64,000 nt of DNA from an uncultured Vampirovibrio sp. (GCA_910584405.1 CAJUAL010000005.1:1-64000), one strand, 5' to 3'; shown: positions 36,242 to 45,832, counted from the first letter of the stretch. The notes: generated by a model from the letters alone, not told the origin. A program made the numbers and translations.

Positions 36242-38104
36242 ATGGAAAATACAATGTTGAGCGTTGATATTAAAAATGAACAACTTAAAGCGCAGGAAGA
36301 AATCAAATCTCAAGGCTTAAGAGTATTGGTTTGCGCAGGTACAGGCTGTGTGGCAAACGGTTCATTGGAAATTATTGAAAAATTTAAGGAATTAGGAGCA
36401 GATGTTTCTGTTTTAACGGATTACGATAAAATGACCATTATCCCGACAGGTTGTCACGGATTTTGTGAACAGGGTGTTTTGGTAAGTATTCCTGATAAAC
36501 ACGTTACTTATGTGAAAGTTAAATTAGCAGATGTTGAAGAGATTTATGAAAGTCATATTAAAAATAACCAACCTGTAGAAAGACTTTTGTATACAGATCC
36601 GAAAACTCATGAAAAAATTCATAAAAGTGAAGATATTAACTTTTATGCAAAACAAACCCGTACTGCTTTAGCAAATTGCGGTCATATAAATGCCGAATGT
36701 ATTGATGAAGCGATTGCTGTAAGAGGTTATGAAGCTTTAGCAAATGTAATTGCCGAAAATAATCCTGATGCTGTAATTGAAACAATTGAAAAATCAGGAT
36801 TAAGAGGCAGAGGCGGCGGAGGCTTTCCTACAGGTCGCAAATGGAGATTTACTGCTGCTAACAGAGGCGGAAAATCTTATGTTGTTTGTAACGGTGATGA
36901 AGGTGACCCGGGTGCATTTATGGACAGATCCGTTATGGAAGGTGATCCGCATAAATTATTAGAAGGTATCGCAATTGCAGCTTTTGCAATCGGTGCAGAT
37001 GAAGCTTATATTTATGTAAGAGCAGAATATCCGCTTGCGATTAAACGTCTTAGAAAAGCTATAAAAGATGCCGAAGAACGTCATTATTTAGGTAAAAATA
37101 TTCTTGGCTCTGATTTTAATTTGGAAATCCATATTAAAGAAGGTGCGGGAGCTTTTGTTTGCGGTGAAGAAACAGCATTGATAGCTTCAATTGAAGGTGA
37201 ACGCGGTATGCCAAGACCAAAACCGCCATTCCCTGCAAATAAAGGTTTATTTGGCAGACCTACATTAATTAATAACGTTGAAACTTTGGCTAACGTTCCT
37301 GTTATTATGCTAAAAGGTGCTGATTGGTTTGCATCTATGGGTACGGAAACTTCAAAAGGTACAAAAACTTTTGCTCTAACGGGTGAAGTTAATAATACAG
37401 GTTTAATCGAAGTTCCAATGGGAACAACATTACGTGAAATTATCTTTGATATCGGCGGCGGAGTTCGTAACGGTAAGAAGTTCAAAGCTGTTCAAATCGG
37501 CGGACCGTCAGGCGGCTGTTTGACAGAAGAACATCTTGATATCCCTATGGATTATGATAACCTAATCAAAGCAGGAGCAATGGTTGGCTCAGGCGGTTTG
37601 GTTGTAATGGCTGAAGATACTTGTATTGTAGAAGTTGCAAGATTCTTTATGAATTTTACTCAGCACGAAAGCTGTGGAAAATGTGTTCCATGTCGTGAAG
37701 GTACAAAAAATATGCTCAAAATCTTAGAAAAGATTGTTGCAGGCAAAGGTGAGATGAGTGATATTGATTTACTGGAAGATTTAGCAATGGCAGTAAAAGA
37801 CGGTTCTCTTTGCGGGCTTGGTAAAACAGCTCCGAACCCTGTACTTTCAACCTTGAAGTACTTTAAAGATGAATATATTGCCCATATTAAGGACAAAAAA
37901 TGTCCTGCAGGTGTTTGTACGGCAATGAAAAAGATTGTTATCGACGAGGCTTTATGTAAAGGCTGTACAAAATGTGCAAGAACTTGTCCTGTCGGAGCAA
38001 TTTCAGGAACTGTTAAACAACCGCATCACATTGATCAATCTAAATGTATTAAGTGTGAAGCCTGCTTAACAAATTGTCCGTTCAAGGCTATTGTATTGGA
38101 GTAA
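36242..38104 (+). CDS. hydB: NuoF-like flavoprotein subunit of [FeFe]-hydrogenase
   Basis: A 620-residue subunit that takes electrons from NADH through FMN. An N-terminal [2Fe-2S] thioredoxin-like domain (CAGTGCVANGS, TGCHGFCEQG) precedes the NADH/FMN domain (GLRGRGGGGFPTGRKW), the NuoF cluster CGKCVPCREGT, and a C-terminal pair of [4Fe-4S] sites (CKGCTKCARTCPVGAI and CIKCEACLTNCPFKAI). This order is that of HydB in electron-bifurcating hydrogenases. The start at 36242 is chosen because GGAGAAAG lies ideally before it; an ATG at 36227 would overlap hydC. Confidence 0.93.
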   Translation: MENTMLSVDIKNEQLKAQEEIKSQGLRVLVCAGTGCVANGSLEIIEKFKELGADVSVLTDYDKMTIIPTGCHGFCEQGVLVSIPDKHVTYVKVKLADVEEIYESHIKNNQPVERLLYTDPKTHEKIHKSEDINFYAKQTRTALANCGHINAECIDEAIAVRGYEALANVIAENNPDAVIETIEKSGLRGRGGGGFPTGRKWRFTAANRGGKSYVVCNGDEGDPGAFMDRSVMEGDPHKLLEGIAIAAFAIGADEAYIYVRAEYPLAIKRLRKAIKDAEERHYLGKNILGSDFNLEIHIKEGAGAFVCGEETALIASIEGERGMPRPKPPFPANKGLFGRPTLINNVETLANVPVIMLKGADWFASMGTETSKGTKTFALTGEVNNTGLIEVPMGTTLREIIFDIGGGVRNGKKFKAVQIGGPSGGCLTEEHLDIPMDYDNLIKAGAMVGSGGLVVMAEDTCIVEVARFFMNFTQHESCGKCVPCREGTKNMLKILEKIVAGKGEMSDIDLLEDLAMAVKDGSLCGLGKTAPNPVLSTLKYFKDEYIAHIKDKKCPAGVCTAMKKIVIDEALCKGCTKCARTCPVGAISGTVKQPHHIDQSKCIKCEACLTNCPFKAIVLE

Positions 38105-38129
38105 ATCATAACTAATAAGGAATTAAAAA

Positions 38130-39881
38130 ATGACAGATAAAAAGACTTTATTTATAGATGGCAAAGAGGTTGAGTTTACAGACGAGCCTAATTTGCTTGA
38201 GGTAATCAGAAAAGCAGGCATGAATGTACCAACATTTTGCTACAGACCTGATTTAACATCTTTCGGAGCTTGCAGAATGTGCGTTGTCGAAGTTGAAGGC
38301 AGAGGTATTCAATCTTCTTGTACAATGCCGCCTGAAAATGGGTTAAAAATTCATCTTAATACTGCAAGAACACGCAGAATCAGAAAAACAGTACTTGAAT
38401 TACTGCTTGCAAACCATGACAGAAAGTGCTTAACCTGCGAAAGAAGCGGTAATTGCGAATTGCAGCAATATGCTCAGGAATACGGTATTACAGATATCAG
38501 ATTCCCTGATAAAGCATTGGAAGATTATCTTCCAGTAGATGATTCAAGTCCGTCACTTGTTCGAGACCCTAATAAATGTATCCTTTGCGGAGCTTGTGTT
38601 AGAGCTTGTTCTGAGTTTCAAGGGCATTCGGTTTTAGGTTTTGCAAACAGAGGTTCAAAAACTCTGGTTCAACCGATGAACGGAAGACCTTTAGGTCAGG
38701 TTGACTGCGTTAATTGCGGTCAATGTGCGGCGGTTTGTCCGACAGGAGCTTTGAGTATTAAAAACGAAATTGATAAAGTTTGGGCAGAAATTACTAATCC
38801 GAATAAAACTGTTGTTGTTCAAATGGCGCCTGCAACACGTGTTGCTTTAGGTGAAATGTTCGGGCTTGGCGCAGGTGAAAATACAATCGGTTTAATGAAT
38901 GCCGCGCTAAGAAGAATTGGTTTTAATCTTGTTTTTGATACTAATTTCTCTGCCGATTTAACTATTATGGAAGAAGCTTCTGAGTTTCTTGAAAGGTTGA
39001 AATCAGGTAAGAATTTACCGTTATTTACATCTTGCTGTCCTGCATGGGTTAAATATCTTGAAGATCAACATCCTGATATGCTTCATCATCTTTCAAGCTG
39101 TAAATCACCAATGAGTATGTTATCTCCTGTTTTGGTTGATTTGGTTCCGAAATATTTTAATGTCGAACGCGAAAACCTTGTAGTTGTTGCTATTATGCCT
39201 TGCACAGCTAAGAAGTACGAATGTAAACGACCTGAAATGTATAGAAACGGAAGACCTGATACCGATTATGTCTTAACAACTCAAGAATTGGGTAAAATGA
39301 TTAAGGCAGCAGGTATTGATTTTAAATCATTAGAACCTGAAGCAAATGATTCTCCGTTTGGTGAATATTCAGGTGCAGGTACAATTTTCGGTGCATCAGG
39401 CGGTGTGGCAGAGGCTGCTGCTCGTACAGCGTATGAGTTTGCAACAGGTGAGGTGCTTAACGACGTTGATATTAAACCGATGAGAGGTACTTCAAATCGT
39501 TCTAAGACAATTGAACTTGATATAAAAGGTCAAAAGCTTGTTGTTAGAGTTGTTTCAACATTAGTTGAAGCAGAAAAGGCTATCCGTGAGATTAAAGAAG
39601 GCAGGGCAGATTTTCAATTACTTGAAGTTATGGCATGTCCGGGCGGCTGTGTAAACGGCGGCGGTCAACCAAGAAGCTGCGATAATTCACACATAAAAGT
39701 TGAACGTGCTGAAGGTTTGTATAAAGAAGATAATGAACTTCCTGTTCGTAAATCTCATATGAATCCGTCAATTCAAAAACTTTATCAGGAATATTTGGAA
39801 CATCCGGGTTCCCATAAAGCGCATGAGATTTTGCATACTGTTTATACAGACAGATTTGCAGGTTCTTATAAAGACATCTAA
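38130..39881 (+). CDS. hydA: [FeFe]-hydrogenase catalytic subunit
   Basis: A 583-residue H2-forming subunit. The N-terminal [2Fe-2S] domain (CYRPDLTSFGACRMC) is followed by the His/Cys cluster (HDRKCLTCERSGNC), two [4Fe-4S] sites (CILCGACVRAC, CVNCGQCAAVCPTGA) and the H-cluster domain with L1 TSCCPAW, L2 MPCTAKKYE and L3 MACPGGCVNGGGQP, all intact. With hydC and hydB it fits the group A3 trimeric enzyme, which uses NADH and reduced ferredoxin together to make H2. The maturases HydE, HydF and HydG are not in the window. AAGGAATT precedes the ATG. The operon ends at a strong terminator. Confidence 0.95.
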   Translation: MTDKKTLFIDGKEVEFTDEPNLLEVIRKAGMNVPTFCYRPDLTSFGACRMCVVEVEGRGIQSSCTMPPENGLKIHLNTARTRRIRKTVLELLLANHDRKCLTCERSGNCELQQYAQEYGITDIRFPDKALEDYLPVDDSSPSLVRDPNKCILCGACVRACSEFQGHSVLGFANRGSKTLVQPMNGRPLGQVDCVNCGQCAAVCPTGALSIKNEIDKVWAEITNPNKTVVVQMAPATRVALGEMFGLGAGENTIGLMNAALRRIGFNLVFDTNFSADLTIMEEASEFLERLKSGKNLPLFTSCCPAWVKYLEDQHPDMLHHLSSCKSPMSMLSPVLVDLVPKYFNVERENLVVVAIMPCTAKKYECKRPEMYRNGRPDTDYVLTTQELGKMIKAAGIDFKSLEPEANDSPFGEYSGAGTIFGASGGVAEAAARTAYEFATGEVLNDVDIKPMRGTSNRSKTIELDIKGQKLVVRVVSTLVEAEKAIREIKEGRADFQLLEVMACPGGCVNGGGQPRSCDNSHIKVERAEGLYKEDNELPVRKSHMNPSIQKLYQEYLEHPGSHKAHEILHTVYTDRFAGSYKDI

Positions 39882-39885
39882 GTAC

Positions 39886-39922
39886 AAAAAGCGACCTCTC
39901 CGACGAGAGGTCGCTTTTTTTT
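39886..39922. terminator. Strong bidirectional terminator
   Basis: AAAAAGCGACCTCTC (39886-39900) pairs perfectly with GAGAGGTCGCTTTTT (39905-39919) over CGAC, with T-runs on both strands. It separates hydA from the convergent Skp gene. Confidence 0.95.
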
Positions 39923-39937
39923 GTTTATTAAGTTAAA

Positions 39938-40390
39938 TTATTTAACAACTTTTTTGATGTCTTCTGTTATATCTTTACCGCCAAAAAGAACGATACCTTT
40001 ACTTAGTACAACATCGTAACCTTGCGCTTTTGCATGATTTTCGATTTGTTGAGAAATAGAAGCGTCAATAGCTTTTAATTTTTCTGCGTAATCTTTGTCC
40101 ATTTTTTCTTTTTTAGCTTGAAGTTCTTTTGTATATTTTTCTTCGGCAGCTTTTTTCTTATTAGCATCAGAAATAGAAGCTACATCTTTTCTTGCTTTTT
40201 CAATAAACTTAACAATTTCATCAGCTTTAGCCTGTTGTTCTTTCTTTAATGCCTGAACTTGAGCTGAAGCGTTTACAATTTGAGGAACATCGACTACTGC
40301 AACTGAAACTTCTGCAGCTTGAACCGTATTTAGTGTCAATGCGCCAAGAATTGCCAAAGTAAATGCAAATAAACCTAAATTTCTCTTCAT
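39938..40390 (-). CDS. Skp/OmpH-family periplasmic chaperone
   Basis: A 150-residue protein with a clear signal peptide (cleavage expected after VQAA), then the OmpH pattern: a short VAVVDVPQIVNAS strand, a long charged coiled coil (about 45-115) and a C-terminal strand pair (GYDVVLSKGIVLFGGKDIT). Skp-type trimers hold unfolded outer-membrane beta-barrels in the periplasm. AAGGAGAG lies before the ATG. The divergent neighbour encodes an outer-membrane beta-barrel transporter, a plausible client. Confidence 0.88.
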   Translation of the reverse strand: MKRNLGLFAFTLAILGALTLNTVQAAEVSVAVVDVPQIVNASAQVQALKKEQQAKADEIVKFIEKARKDVASISDANKKKAAEEKYTKELQAKKEKMDKDYAEKLKAIDASISQQIENHAKAQGYDVVLSKGIVLFGGKDITEDIKKVVK

Positions 40391-40481
40391 AATTATCTCT
40401 CCTTTTTAACAAAATCATATTAGCACAAAATCTTAAATTTTCCACTTAGTAATCCATTTGATTTATTTTTTTTGTAATAAC

Positions 40482-40510
40482 TTTACATGATTTTTGTAAT
40501 CTTGTATAAT
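40482..40510 (+). promoter_or_regulatory. Promoter of the outer-membrane transporter gene
   Basis: TTTACA (40482-40487) and TATAAT (40505-40510) are 17 nt apart, close to the sigma-70 consensus. Transcription would start near 40517, leaving a leader of about 165 nt before the ATG. Confidence 0.7.
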
Positions 40511-40683
40511 GTGTTAGTAGGTATAAAATATATACAGATTTAATTTTTGTAAAAATATAGTAACAAAAGTTAAAAAAAGGTTTTTATTTAACAATAATCG
40601 TAACACAATATATACTGGGAAGATATAAACCAAGATATAGATACAGATATACAATTACATAATTATAGAAGGTGAATAATACA

Positions 40684-42741
40684 ATGAGAAAGATTAAGAA
40701 AAACAATCGATTGCTGGGAACTGTTCTATCGGTTTCTGCACTTTGCGCATTGTCTATTTCAGGGTTAGGTTCTTCTGCTTATGCGTTTGGAGAAGCTGCT
40801 GCTGTCGGTGGCGGATTAAATAATATAGGTTCTGGGTTTGCTCCGGGACAGGTGCCGGTTATGCACGAAGTCGGCGGGGCTGCTACTCACGACAGTGATA
40901 TGATGCGTTATGATAAAAACCAACGTAGAAGTAATGAAGATTACTATCAGTATGAACAAAGAAGATACTATGGTACAGGCGGATCTCCTGTGACAAATTA
41001 TGCATCTTCAACAAATTCTATTCCTGATTATATGAAAGCTACGATTGACGAAGTCGGTTCAAAAGGTGTTTATGTTAACTCTATTGAAGTTTCTCCGTCA
41101 GAAATCTTAACCAGAGATGAAATTAATAACGTAATAGGTCAATATGTCGGACGTAACGTGTTTATGTCTGATATTCAGGCTGCTATCAATGCTTTAAATA
41201 ATCTTTATGCTGAAAAAGGTTATGTAACAGCAAGAGCTTATTTGCCTGAACAAACCGTTTCTAACGGCAATATCAGAATTGAATTGATTGAAAGTAGAAT
41301 CGGAGCTGTTACTGTTGAAAACAACAAATATACAAGAGATAAATATATCTTAGACCGTATTCCTGAAAAATCAGGAGATTTGTTCGATATCGTAAGTTTA
41401 GAACAAGATGTTCTTGATTTTAACAGATATCATGACGGGGTTAATCTTGCTGCTAATTTAAAGCCTGGTCAAGAACCTGGGACAACAGATATTGAATTAA
41501 CTGCACAAGAAACATTCCCGTTCCACTTAATCGGTATGATGGATAATGCGGGTCGTAGAAGTACAGGTCAATTAAGAGGCGGTCCTGCTATTGTTGCTGA
41601 CAGTTTATTCCACAGACGTGATCAAATGTCTTTAGGTACATACTTCTCGAGCGGTGCAGTCAGCCCATTCTTTGATTATAATGTACCTGTTAATAAAAAA
41701 GACGGTAAGGTTGGATTTTCTTACTCTTCTACATTTGCAAGAGTTAAGCATGGTCCTGAGTACTTAACAGCTTTAGGTTTAAGAAGTAATTCATATATTT
41801 ACAGCTTATACTATGACCAGCCGATTGTAAGAAAAAGAGGTCTTGAATTAAAGACTTTCGCATCTTTAAATTACAAACGTGCAAGAACTTGGTCTAAATA
41901 TGATGATTTATGGGAAGCTATCAGCCCTACAGGCAGATCTCCTTTTGCTGATACTGACCAAGTTACAAGTATCGATGTCGGCTTGAACTTGAGAAAAGAT
42001 ACTAAACATGGTATTTGGTACTTTAACCAAGGTGCAGCTATGGCAATCCCTATTTTTGACAGCGATTCAAGCTATTTCAAAATGAGCGGTGGATTGTTAA
42101 GATTGCATGACTTCTCTCACGGTGTAATCGGTCAATTGAGAGGTAGTTATCAAGTTATTCCTAACAGTAAACACATTCCTTACCTTGATCAATTCCAAAC
42201 AGGTGGTTTGGCAACTGTTAGAGGATATTCTGAAGGTGTAATGATGGGTAAAAGCGGTTACTACTTCAGTGGTGAGTTAATGTTCCCATTGCTTCCTAGA
42301 ACAAGAACAGGTAAAGATGGTGAACTTCACAGCTTTATCGGTCAATATATCAAGGGTGCATTGTTTGCAGATACCGCAGGTATTTTCCCTTATGTTGGTG
42401 AAGATTATTATAACGGCAGTTACTTCTTAGCATCTATCGGTATGGGTGTCAGAGTTCAGTTACCTGGTGACTTAAGTGCTCGTTTATATTGGGGCTACCC
42501 GTTAGTTAATAATGCTTATGAACAACACAGACATATGGGTAGATTCCACTTTGAACTTACATTGGAACCTGACTTTGACGGATTGTTGAGTAAACGATCA
42601 ACTAAGGCTCAGCCTGTTCAACCGGCTCCACAACAGCCGCAGGCTCAACCTCAACCACAGCCTGAACCTGTCGGTCCTAACAATTATGATGATATCAGAC
42701 ACTATGACTACTTGTTAGATGGTTCTGCAACATCTTTATAA
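40684..42741 (+). CDS. ShlB/FhaC-type outer-membrane transporter (POTRA plus beta-barrel)
   Basis: A 685-residue Omp85-superfamily protein. The signal peptide ends near SSAYA (34). A Gly- and Tyr-rich linker leads to a POTRA-2-like domain (about 129-205: VYVNSIEVSPSEILTRDEINN... YAEKGYVTARAYLPEQ), a second POTRA-like part, then a beta-barrel whose VRGY motif is at 512-515. This is the layout of TpsB proteins, which export one partner across the outer membrane. No TpsA-like partner gene is near. Unusually, about 58 residues rich in Pro and Gln follow the end of the barrel. The ATG at 40684 follows AGAAGG; a GTG at 40672 is an alternative. Confidence 0.87.
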   Translation: MRKIKKNNRLLGTVLSVSALCALSISGLGSSAYAFGEAAAVGGGLNNIGSGFAPGQVPVMHEVGGAATHDSDMMRYDKNQRRSNEDYYQYEQRRYYGTGGSPVTNYASSTNSIPDYMKATIDEVGSKGVYVNSIEVSPSEILTRDEINNVIGQYVGRNVFMSDIQAAINALNNLYAEKGYVTARAYLPEQTVSNGNIRIELIESRIGAVTVENNKYTRDKYILDRIPEKSGDLFDIVSLEQDVLDFNRYHDGVNLAANLKPGQEPGTTDIELTAQETFPFHLIGMMDNAGRRSTGQLRGGPAIVADSLFHRRDQMSLGTYFSSGAVSPFFDYNVPVNKKDGKVGFSYSSTFARVKHGPEYLTALGLRSNSYIYSLYYDQPIVRKRGLELKTFASLNYKRARTWSKYDDLWEAISPTGRSPFADTDQVTSIDVGLNLRKDTKHGIWYFNQGAAMAIPIFDSDSSYFKMSGGLLRLHDFSHGVIGQLRGSYQVIPNSKHIPYLDQFQTGGLATVRGYSEGVMMGKSGYYFSGELMFPLLPRTRTGKDGELHSFIGQYIKGALFADTAGIFPYVGEDYYNGSYFLASIGMGVRVQLPGDLSARLYWGYPLVNNAYEQHRHMGRFHFELTLEPDFDGLLSKRSTKAQPVQPAPQQPQAQPQPQPEPVGPNNYDDIRHYDYLLDGSATSL

Positions 42742-42769
42742 TTTGTAAATTATTTTTGATATATAATAT

Positions 42770-42796
42770 AAGCGGTGACATTCTGTTACCGCTTAT
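42770..42796 (+). terminator. Rho-independent terminator
   Basis: AAGCGGTGAC (42770-42779) pairs with GTTACCGCTT (42785-42794, one G-T pair) over ATTCT. The T-tract is weak. It separates the transporter gene from bioD. Confidence 0.65.
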
Positions 42797-42811
42797 TTGT
42801 TTGGAGGAAGT

Positions 42812-43501
42812 ATGACAAAATCTTTATTTGTTACGGCAACGGGAACTGATATTGGTAAAACGTATATTTCAGCTTTGTTAGTAAAAAAAATGAGAGATTT
42901 GGGTTTTAATTGCGGTTATTATAAACCTGCATTAAGCGGAGCTTACAACAAAAACGGAGCGCTTGTTCCGGGGGATTGTGAATTTGTTGTTAATACAGCT
43001 GGGCTAAATATTGAGCCGTCGGATTGTGTGATTTATTGTTTTGAAGAAGCTGTTTCACCTCACTTGGCAGCAAGTAGAAAAGGTGTAACAATTGAAATAG
43101 ATAAGATTAAGGATGATTATAAAACTCTTTCTAAGAATTTTGATTACATGGTTGTTGAAGGTGCAGGGGGGATTACTTGCCCGTTCAGACTGGATGAGGA
43201 AACAATATTGCTTCCTGATGTAATTAAAGCTCTGGATTTAGGTATTTTAATTGTTGCAGATGGCGGCTTGGGAACTATTAATTCGGTTTTGTTAACTGTT
43301 GAATATGCAAAAACACGAGGACTTAATATCCTCGGAATAATTTTTAATAATTATGATAAAAACGATTTTATGCATGTTGATAATAAGCTTCAAGTTGAGA
43401 GATTAACAGGCATAAAAGTTATATCAACTGTTGCAAAAGGTGATAAGGATTTAGACATTGATGAAGGTGAATTATTAAAGATATTTGCCCCGGAGGTATA
43501 G
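42812..43501 (+). CDS. bioD: Dethiobiotin synthetase
   Basis: A 229-residue ATP-dependent enzyme of biotin synthesis that closes the ureido ring of dethiobiotin from diaminopelargonic acid and CO2. The P-loop is ATGTDIGKT with K16, and VVEGAGGITCPF is the second nucleotide-contact motif. TTGGAGG about 7 nt before the ATG fixes the start; a TTG-started longer reading is not needed. The gene ends 2 nt before bioA, which acts one step earlier in the pathway. Other biotin genes (bioB, bioF) are not in the window. Confidence 0.94.
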   Translation: MTKSLFVTATGTDIGKTYISALLVKKMRDLGFNCGYYKPALSGAYNKNGALVPGDCEFVVNTAGLNIEPSDCVIYCFEEAVSPHLAASRKGVTIEIDKIKDDYKTLSKNFDYMVVEGAGGITCPFRLDEETILLPDVIKALDLGILIVADGGLGTINSVLLTVEYAKTRGLNILGIIFNNYDKNDFMHVDNKLQVERLTGIKVISTVAKGDKDLDIDEGELLKIFAPEV

Positions 43502-43503
43502 GT

Positions 43504-44844
43504 ATGAATTGGCAGGAAGAAGATTTAAAATATATTTGGCACCCGTGTTCACAGATGAAGGATTATGAAACTTTACCTCCTATTGTGGTTGACTATGCTA
43601 AGGGTATTAATTTATACGATGTGGACGGAAATTGTTATAAAGACATTGTATCTTCTTGGTGGTGCAATCTTTTGGGACATTGCAATCCTCGTATAAATGA
43701 AGCTATGAAAAAGCAATTGGACACGTTAGAACATGTTATTTTTGCAAATTTTACTCATAAAACAGCAATAACACTATGCCAAAAGTTAATGGAAGTTTTG
43801 CCGAAAGGCTTGTGTAAATTTAATTTTGCGGATAACGGTTCAGCGTCAATTGAAATGGCAATGAAAATGAGTTTTCAGTATCATCAGCAGACGGGAAATA
43901 CTCAAAAGAAAAGATTTATGGCATTATCGGATGCTTATCATGGCGAAACAATCGGCGCGTTGTCTGTTGGGGCTTGTGACTTGTATTCAGAGATTTACAA
44001 ACCTATTTTAATGGATGTTGTAAGGATAGACGGTCCTGATTGTTTCAGATGTCCTTATGGTATGTGTCGCGATAACTGTTCTTGTGAGTGTTTTGAAAGA
44101 GCTGAAAAGACATTTGAAGAGTTTGGAGATGAAACTTGTGCAATGCTTGTTGAACCATTACTTCAAGGTTCTGCGGGTATGAAGATTTATCCTCCGCTTT
44201 ATTTAACAAAATTAAGAGCGCTGTGCGATAAGTATAATGTTCATTTGATTGCGGATGAAATTGCAACGGGTTATGGCAGAACCGGAAAAATGTTTGCTTT
44301 TGACCATGCGGGTGTTTCTCCTGACATTATGTGTCTTTCAAAAGGCTTAACGGGCGGTTATATGCCTATGTCAATTTGTGTTACAACTCAAAAGATTTAT
44401 GATGCCTTTTACGATGATTACGGCAAGGGTAAAGCTTTTATGCATTCGCACACCTATGCAGGTAATCCTTTAGCTTGTTCTGCTGCAATTGAGGTTTTAA
44501 ATATTTTAAAAGATGAACAAATAATTCCGAAGGCTGTAGAAAATGCGAAATATTTTAATAAAATAATAAACGAAAAATTTGCGAATTTGCCTTATGTTGG
44601 AGAAGTTCGTCATATCGGCTTAATCAATGCAATAGAGATTGTCAAAGATAAAAATACCAAAGAAGCTTATCCTTCGAATTTACGCTTAGGTTATCAGATT
44701 TATAAAAAAGCGTTGAAAAAAGGAGTCTTATTAAGACCTTTGGGTGATGTTATTTACTTTAATCCTCCGCTTATAATTCAGCCTGAGGATATGGATTTTG
44801 TAACGGATGTGGCTTTAGCTTGCATGAAAGATGTAATGAGGTAA
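43504..44844 (+). CDS. bioA: Adenosylmethionine-8-amino-7-oxononanoate aminotransferase
   Basis: A 446-residue PLP-dependent aminotransferase that makes 7,8-diaminopelargonate using S-adenosylmethionine as amino donor. The BioA fingerprint SSWWCNLLGHCNP is present, and the PLP lysine is K280 in LSKGLTGGYMP. A short cysteine-rich insert (CFRCPYGMCRDNCSCEC) lies before the large domain core. GGAGGTATAGGT overlaps the end of bioD, so the pair forms an operon. A palindromic repeat lies 12 nt after its stop. Confidence 0.95.
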   Translation: MNWQEEDLKYIWHPCSQMKDYETLPPIVVDYAKGINLYDVDGNCYKDIVSSWWCNLLGHCNPRINEAMKKQLDTLEHVIFANFTHKTAITLCQKLMEVLPKGLCKFNFADNGSASIEMAMKMSFQYHQQTGNTQKKRFMALSDAYHGETIGALSVGACDLYSEIYKPILMDVVRIDGPDCFRCPYGMCRDNCSCECFERAEKTFEEFGDETCAMLVEPLLQGSAGMKIYPPLYLTKLRALCDKYNVHLIADEIATGYGRTGKMFAFDHAGVSPDIMCLSKGLTGGYMPMSICVTTQKIYDAFYDDYGKGKAFMHSHTYAGNPLACSAAIEVLNILKDEQIIPKAVENAKYFNKIINEKFANLPYVGEVRHIGLINAIEIVKDKNTKEAYPSNLRLGYQIYKKALKKGVLLRPLGDVIYFNPPLIIQPEDMDFVTDVALACMKDVMR

Positions 44845-44856
44845 ACTTAATTATTT

Positions 44857-44886
44857 CCTCTCCGGGGGAGAGGGGTAGGGTGAGGG
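44857..44886. repeat. Palindromic repeat, intergenic copy
   Basis: CCTCTCC (44857-44863) pairs with GGAGAGG (44867-44873), and the unit continues GGTAGGGTGAGGG. Its reverse complement shares CCCTCACCCTA plus CCCTCTCCC with the copy inside uvrA (54640-54674). It lies between the convergent bioA and MCE genes and might also terminate transcription. Confidence 0.75.
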
Positions 44887-44887
44887 T

Positions 44888-45784
44888 TCATTCTTTAATT
44901 GGCTTGCCGAAAATCAATCTTGCTCCGCCAAATTTTTGTTGGAGAGTCTTTTTAACGCCTACAATGATATCATTTACGTTGCAGACAACAAGTTGAACTG
45001 CATCAATCAGTACGCTTAATTTTGGTACAAGAACAGAAAAATCAGAGCTTGTTTTGTTAAAGTTGCCTGAAATTGATATGAAATCTTTTGATGAATATGC
45101 AAAGTTTGATGTTATTTGTTCAAGATTTTGAGCGCTGTTTTTGATTGTTTGTCTTGTTATTTCATCGTTAACCTTTGAGGATAAGTCTTTGAGGTTTGAA
45201 GTTGTTGTTTCAAGATTTGCCATACTGTTTTTCAGGCTGGTCGTTGAAGAATGAATATTTTCACGGTTTTCGCTTAAAATTTCGTTTATTAAATCAAACA
45301 TATCCGTTAGTGAATCTGTCGCTTTTGTGGCAGAACTCAATAGATTTTCTCCTTTTTCCGATAAATCATCAAGGTGAGCCTGGTTAATATCAGAAATTCC
45401 GCTGAAAGTAAAACCTGATTCCCCTTTTATAATGTCGCCTGTTTTGATGTATTTTAGCATTGGAGCGCTCGGATAGATTATGTCTACATATTTTGTATCT
45501 TCATCGTAATTTTTAATTCTGACGGAGATGTTTTTAGGCAGTTCAAGTCCGCGTTGATTCAGTCTTATGTATAAATAAGTTGTTTTAAAGTCTTTGGATA
45601 TTCGAAGTTTTGTCGTTGTTCCGAGTTTGTACCCTTTATAATAAACTCCCATTTTAGATGGCATAGGGTCCATTTTTTTAAATTCTGCTTTGATATATGT
45701 GTGGTTCAGGTACATGTATATTGAAAATAAAAGAAATGTTATAAGTACAAGTAAACCGAAACTCTTGATTGCTTGAAAATTCAT
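44888..45784 (-). CDS. MlaD-like MCE-domain membrane protein
   Basis: A 298-residue protein with one N-terminal membrane helix (about 8-27) and an MCE domain just after it (MGVYYKGYKLGTTTKLRISKD... IRLNQRGLELPKNISVRIKN... IIYPSAPMLKYIKTGDIIKG). A long helical tail follows. MCE proteins form hexamers that carry phospholipids between the two membranes, with MlaE/MlaF-type ABC partners. No partner gene is next to it; folP is immediately upstream on the same strand. No good ribosome site is visible. Confidence 0.85.
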   Translation of the reverse strand: MNFQAIKSFGLLVLITFLLFSIYMYLNHTYIKAEFKKMDPMPSKMGVYYKGYKLGTTTKLRISKDFKTTYLYIRLNQRGLELPKNISVRIKNYDEDTKYVDIIYPSAPMLKYIKTGDIIKGESGFTFSGISDINQAHLDDLSEKGENLLSSATKATDSLTDMFDLINEILSENRENIHSSTTSLKNSMANLETTTSNLKDLSSKVNDEITRQTIKNSAQNLEQITSNFAYSSKDFISISGNFNKTSSDFSVLVPKLSVLIDAVQLVVCNVNDIIVGVKKTLQQKFGGARLIFGKPIKE

Positions 45785-45832
45785 AAAGTTATTATTAAAT
45801 AACTTTTAAAATTTATAAATTATTCGGTTGTG

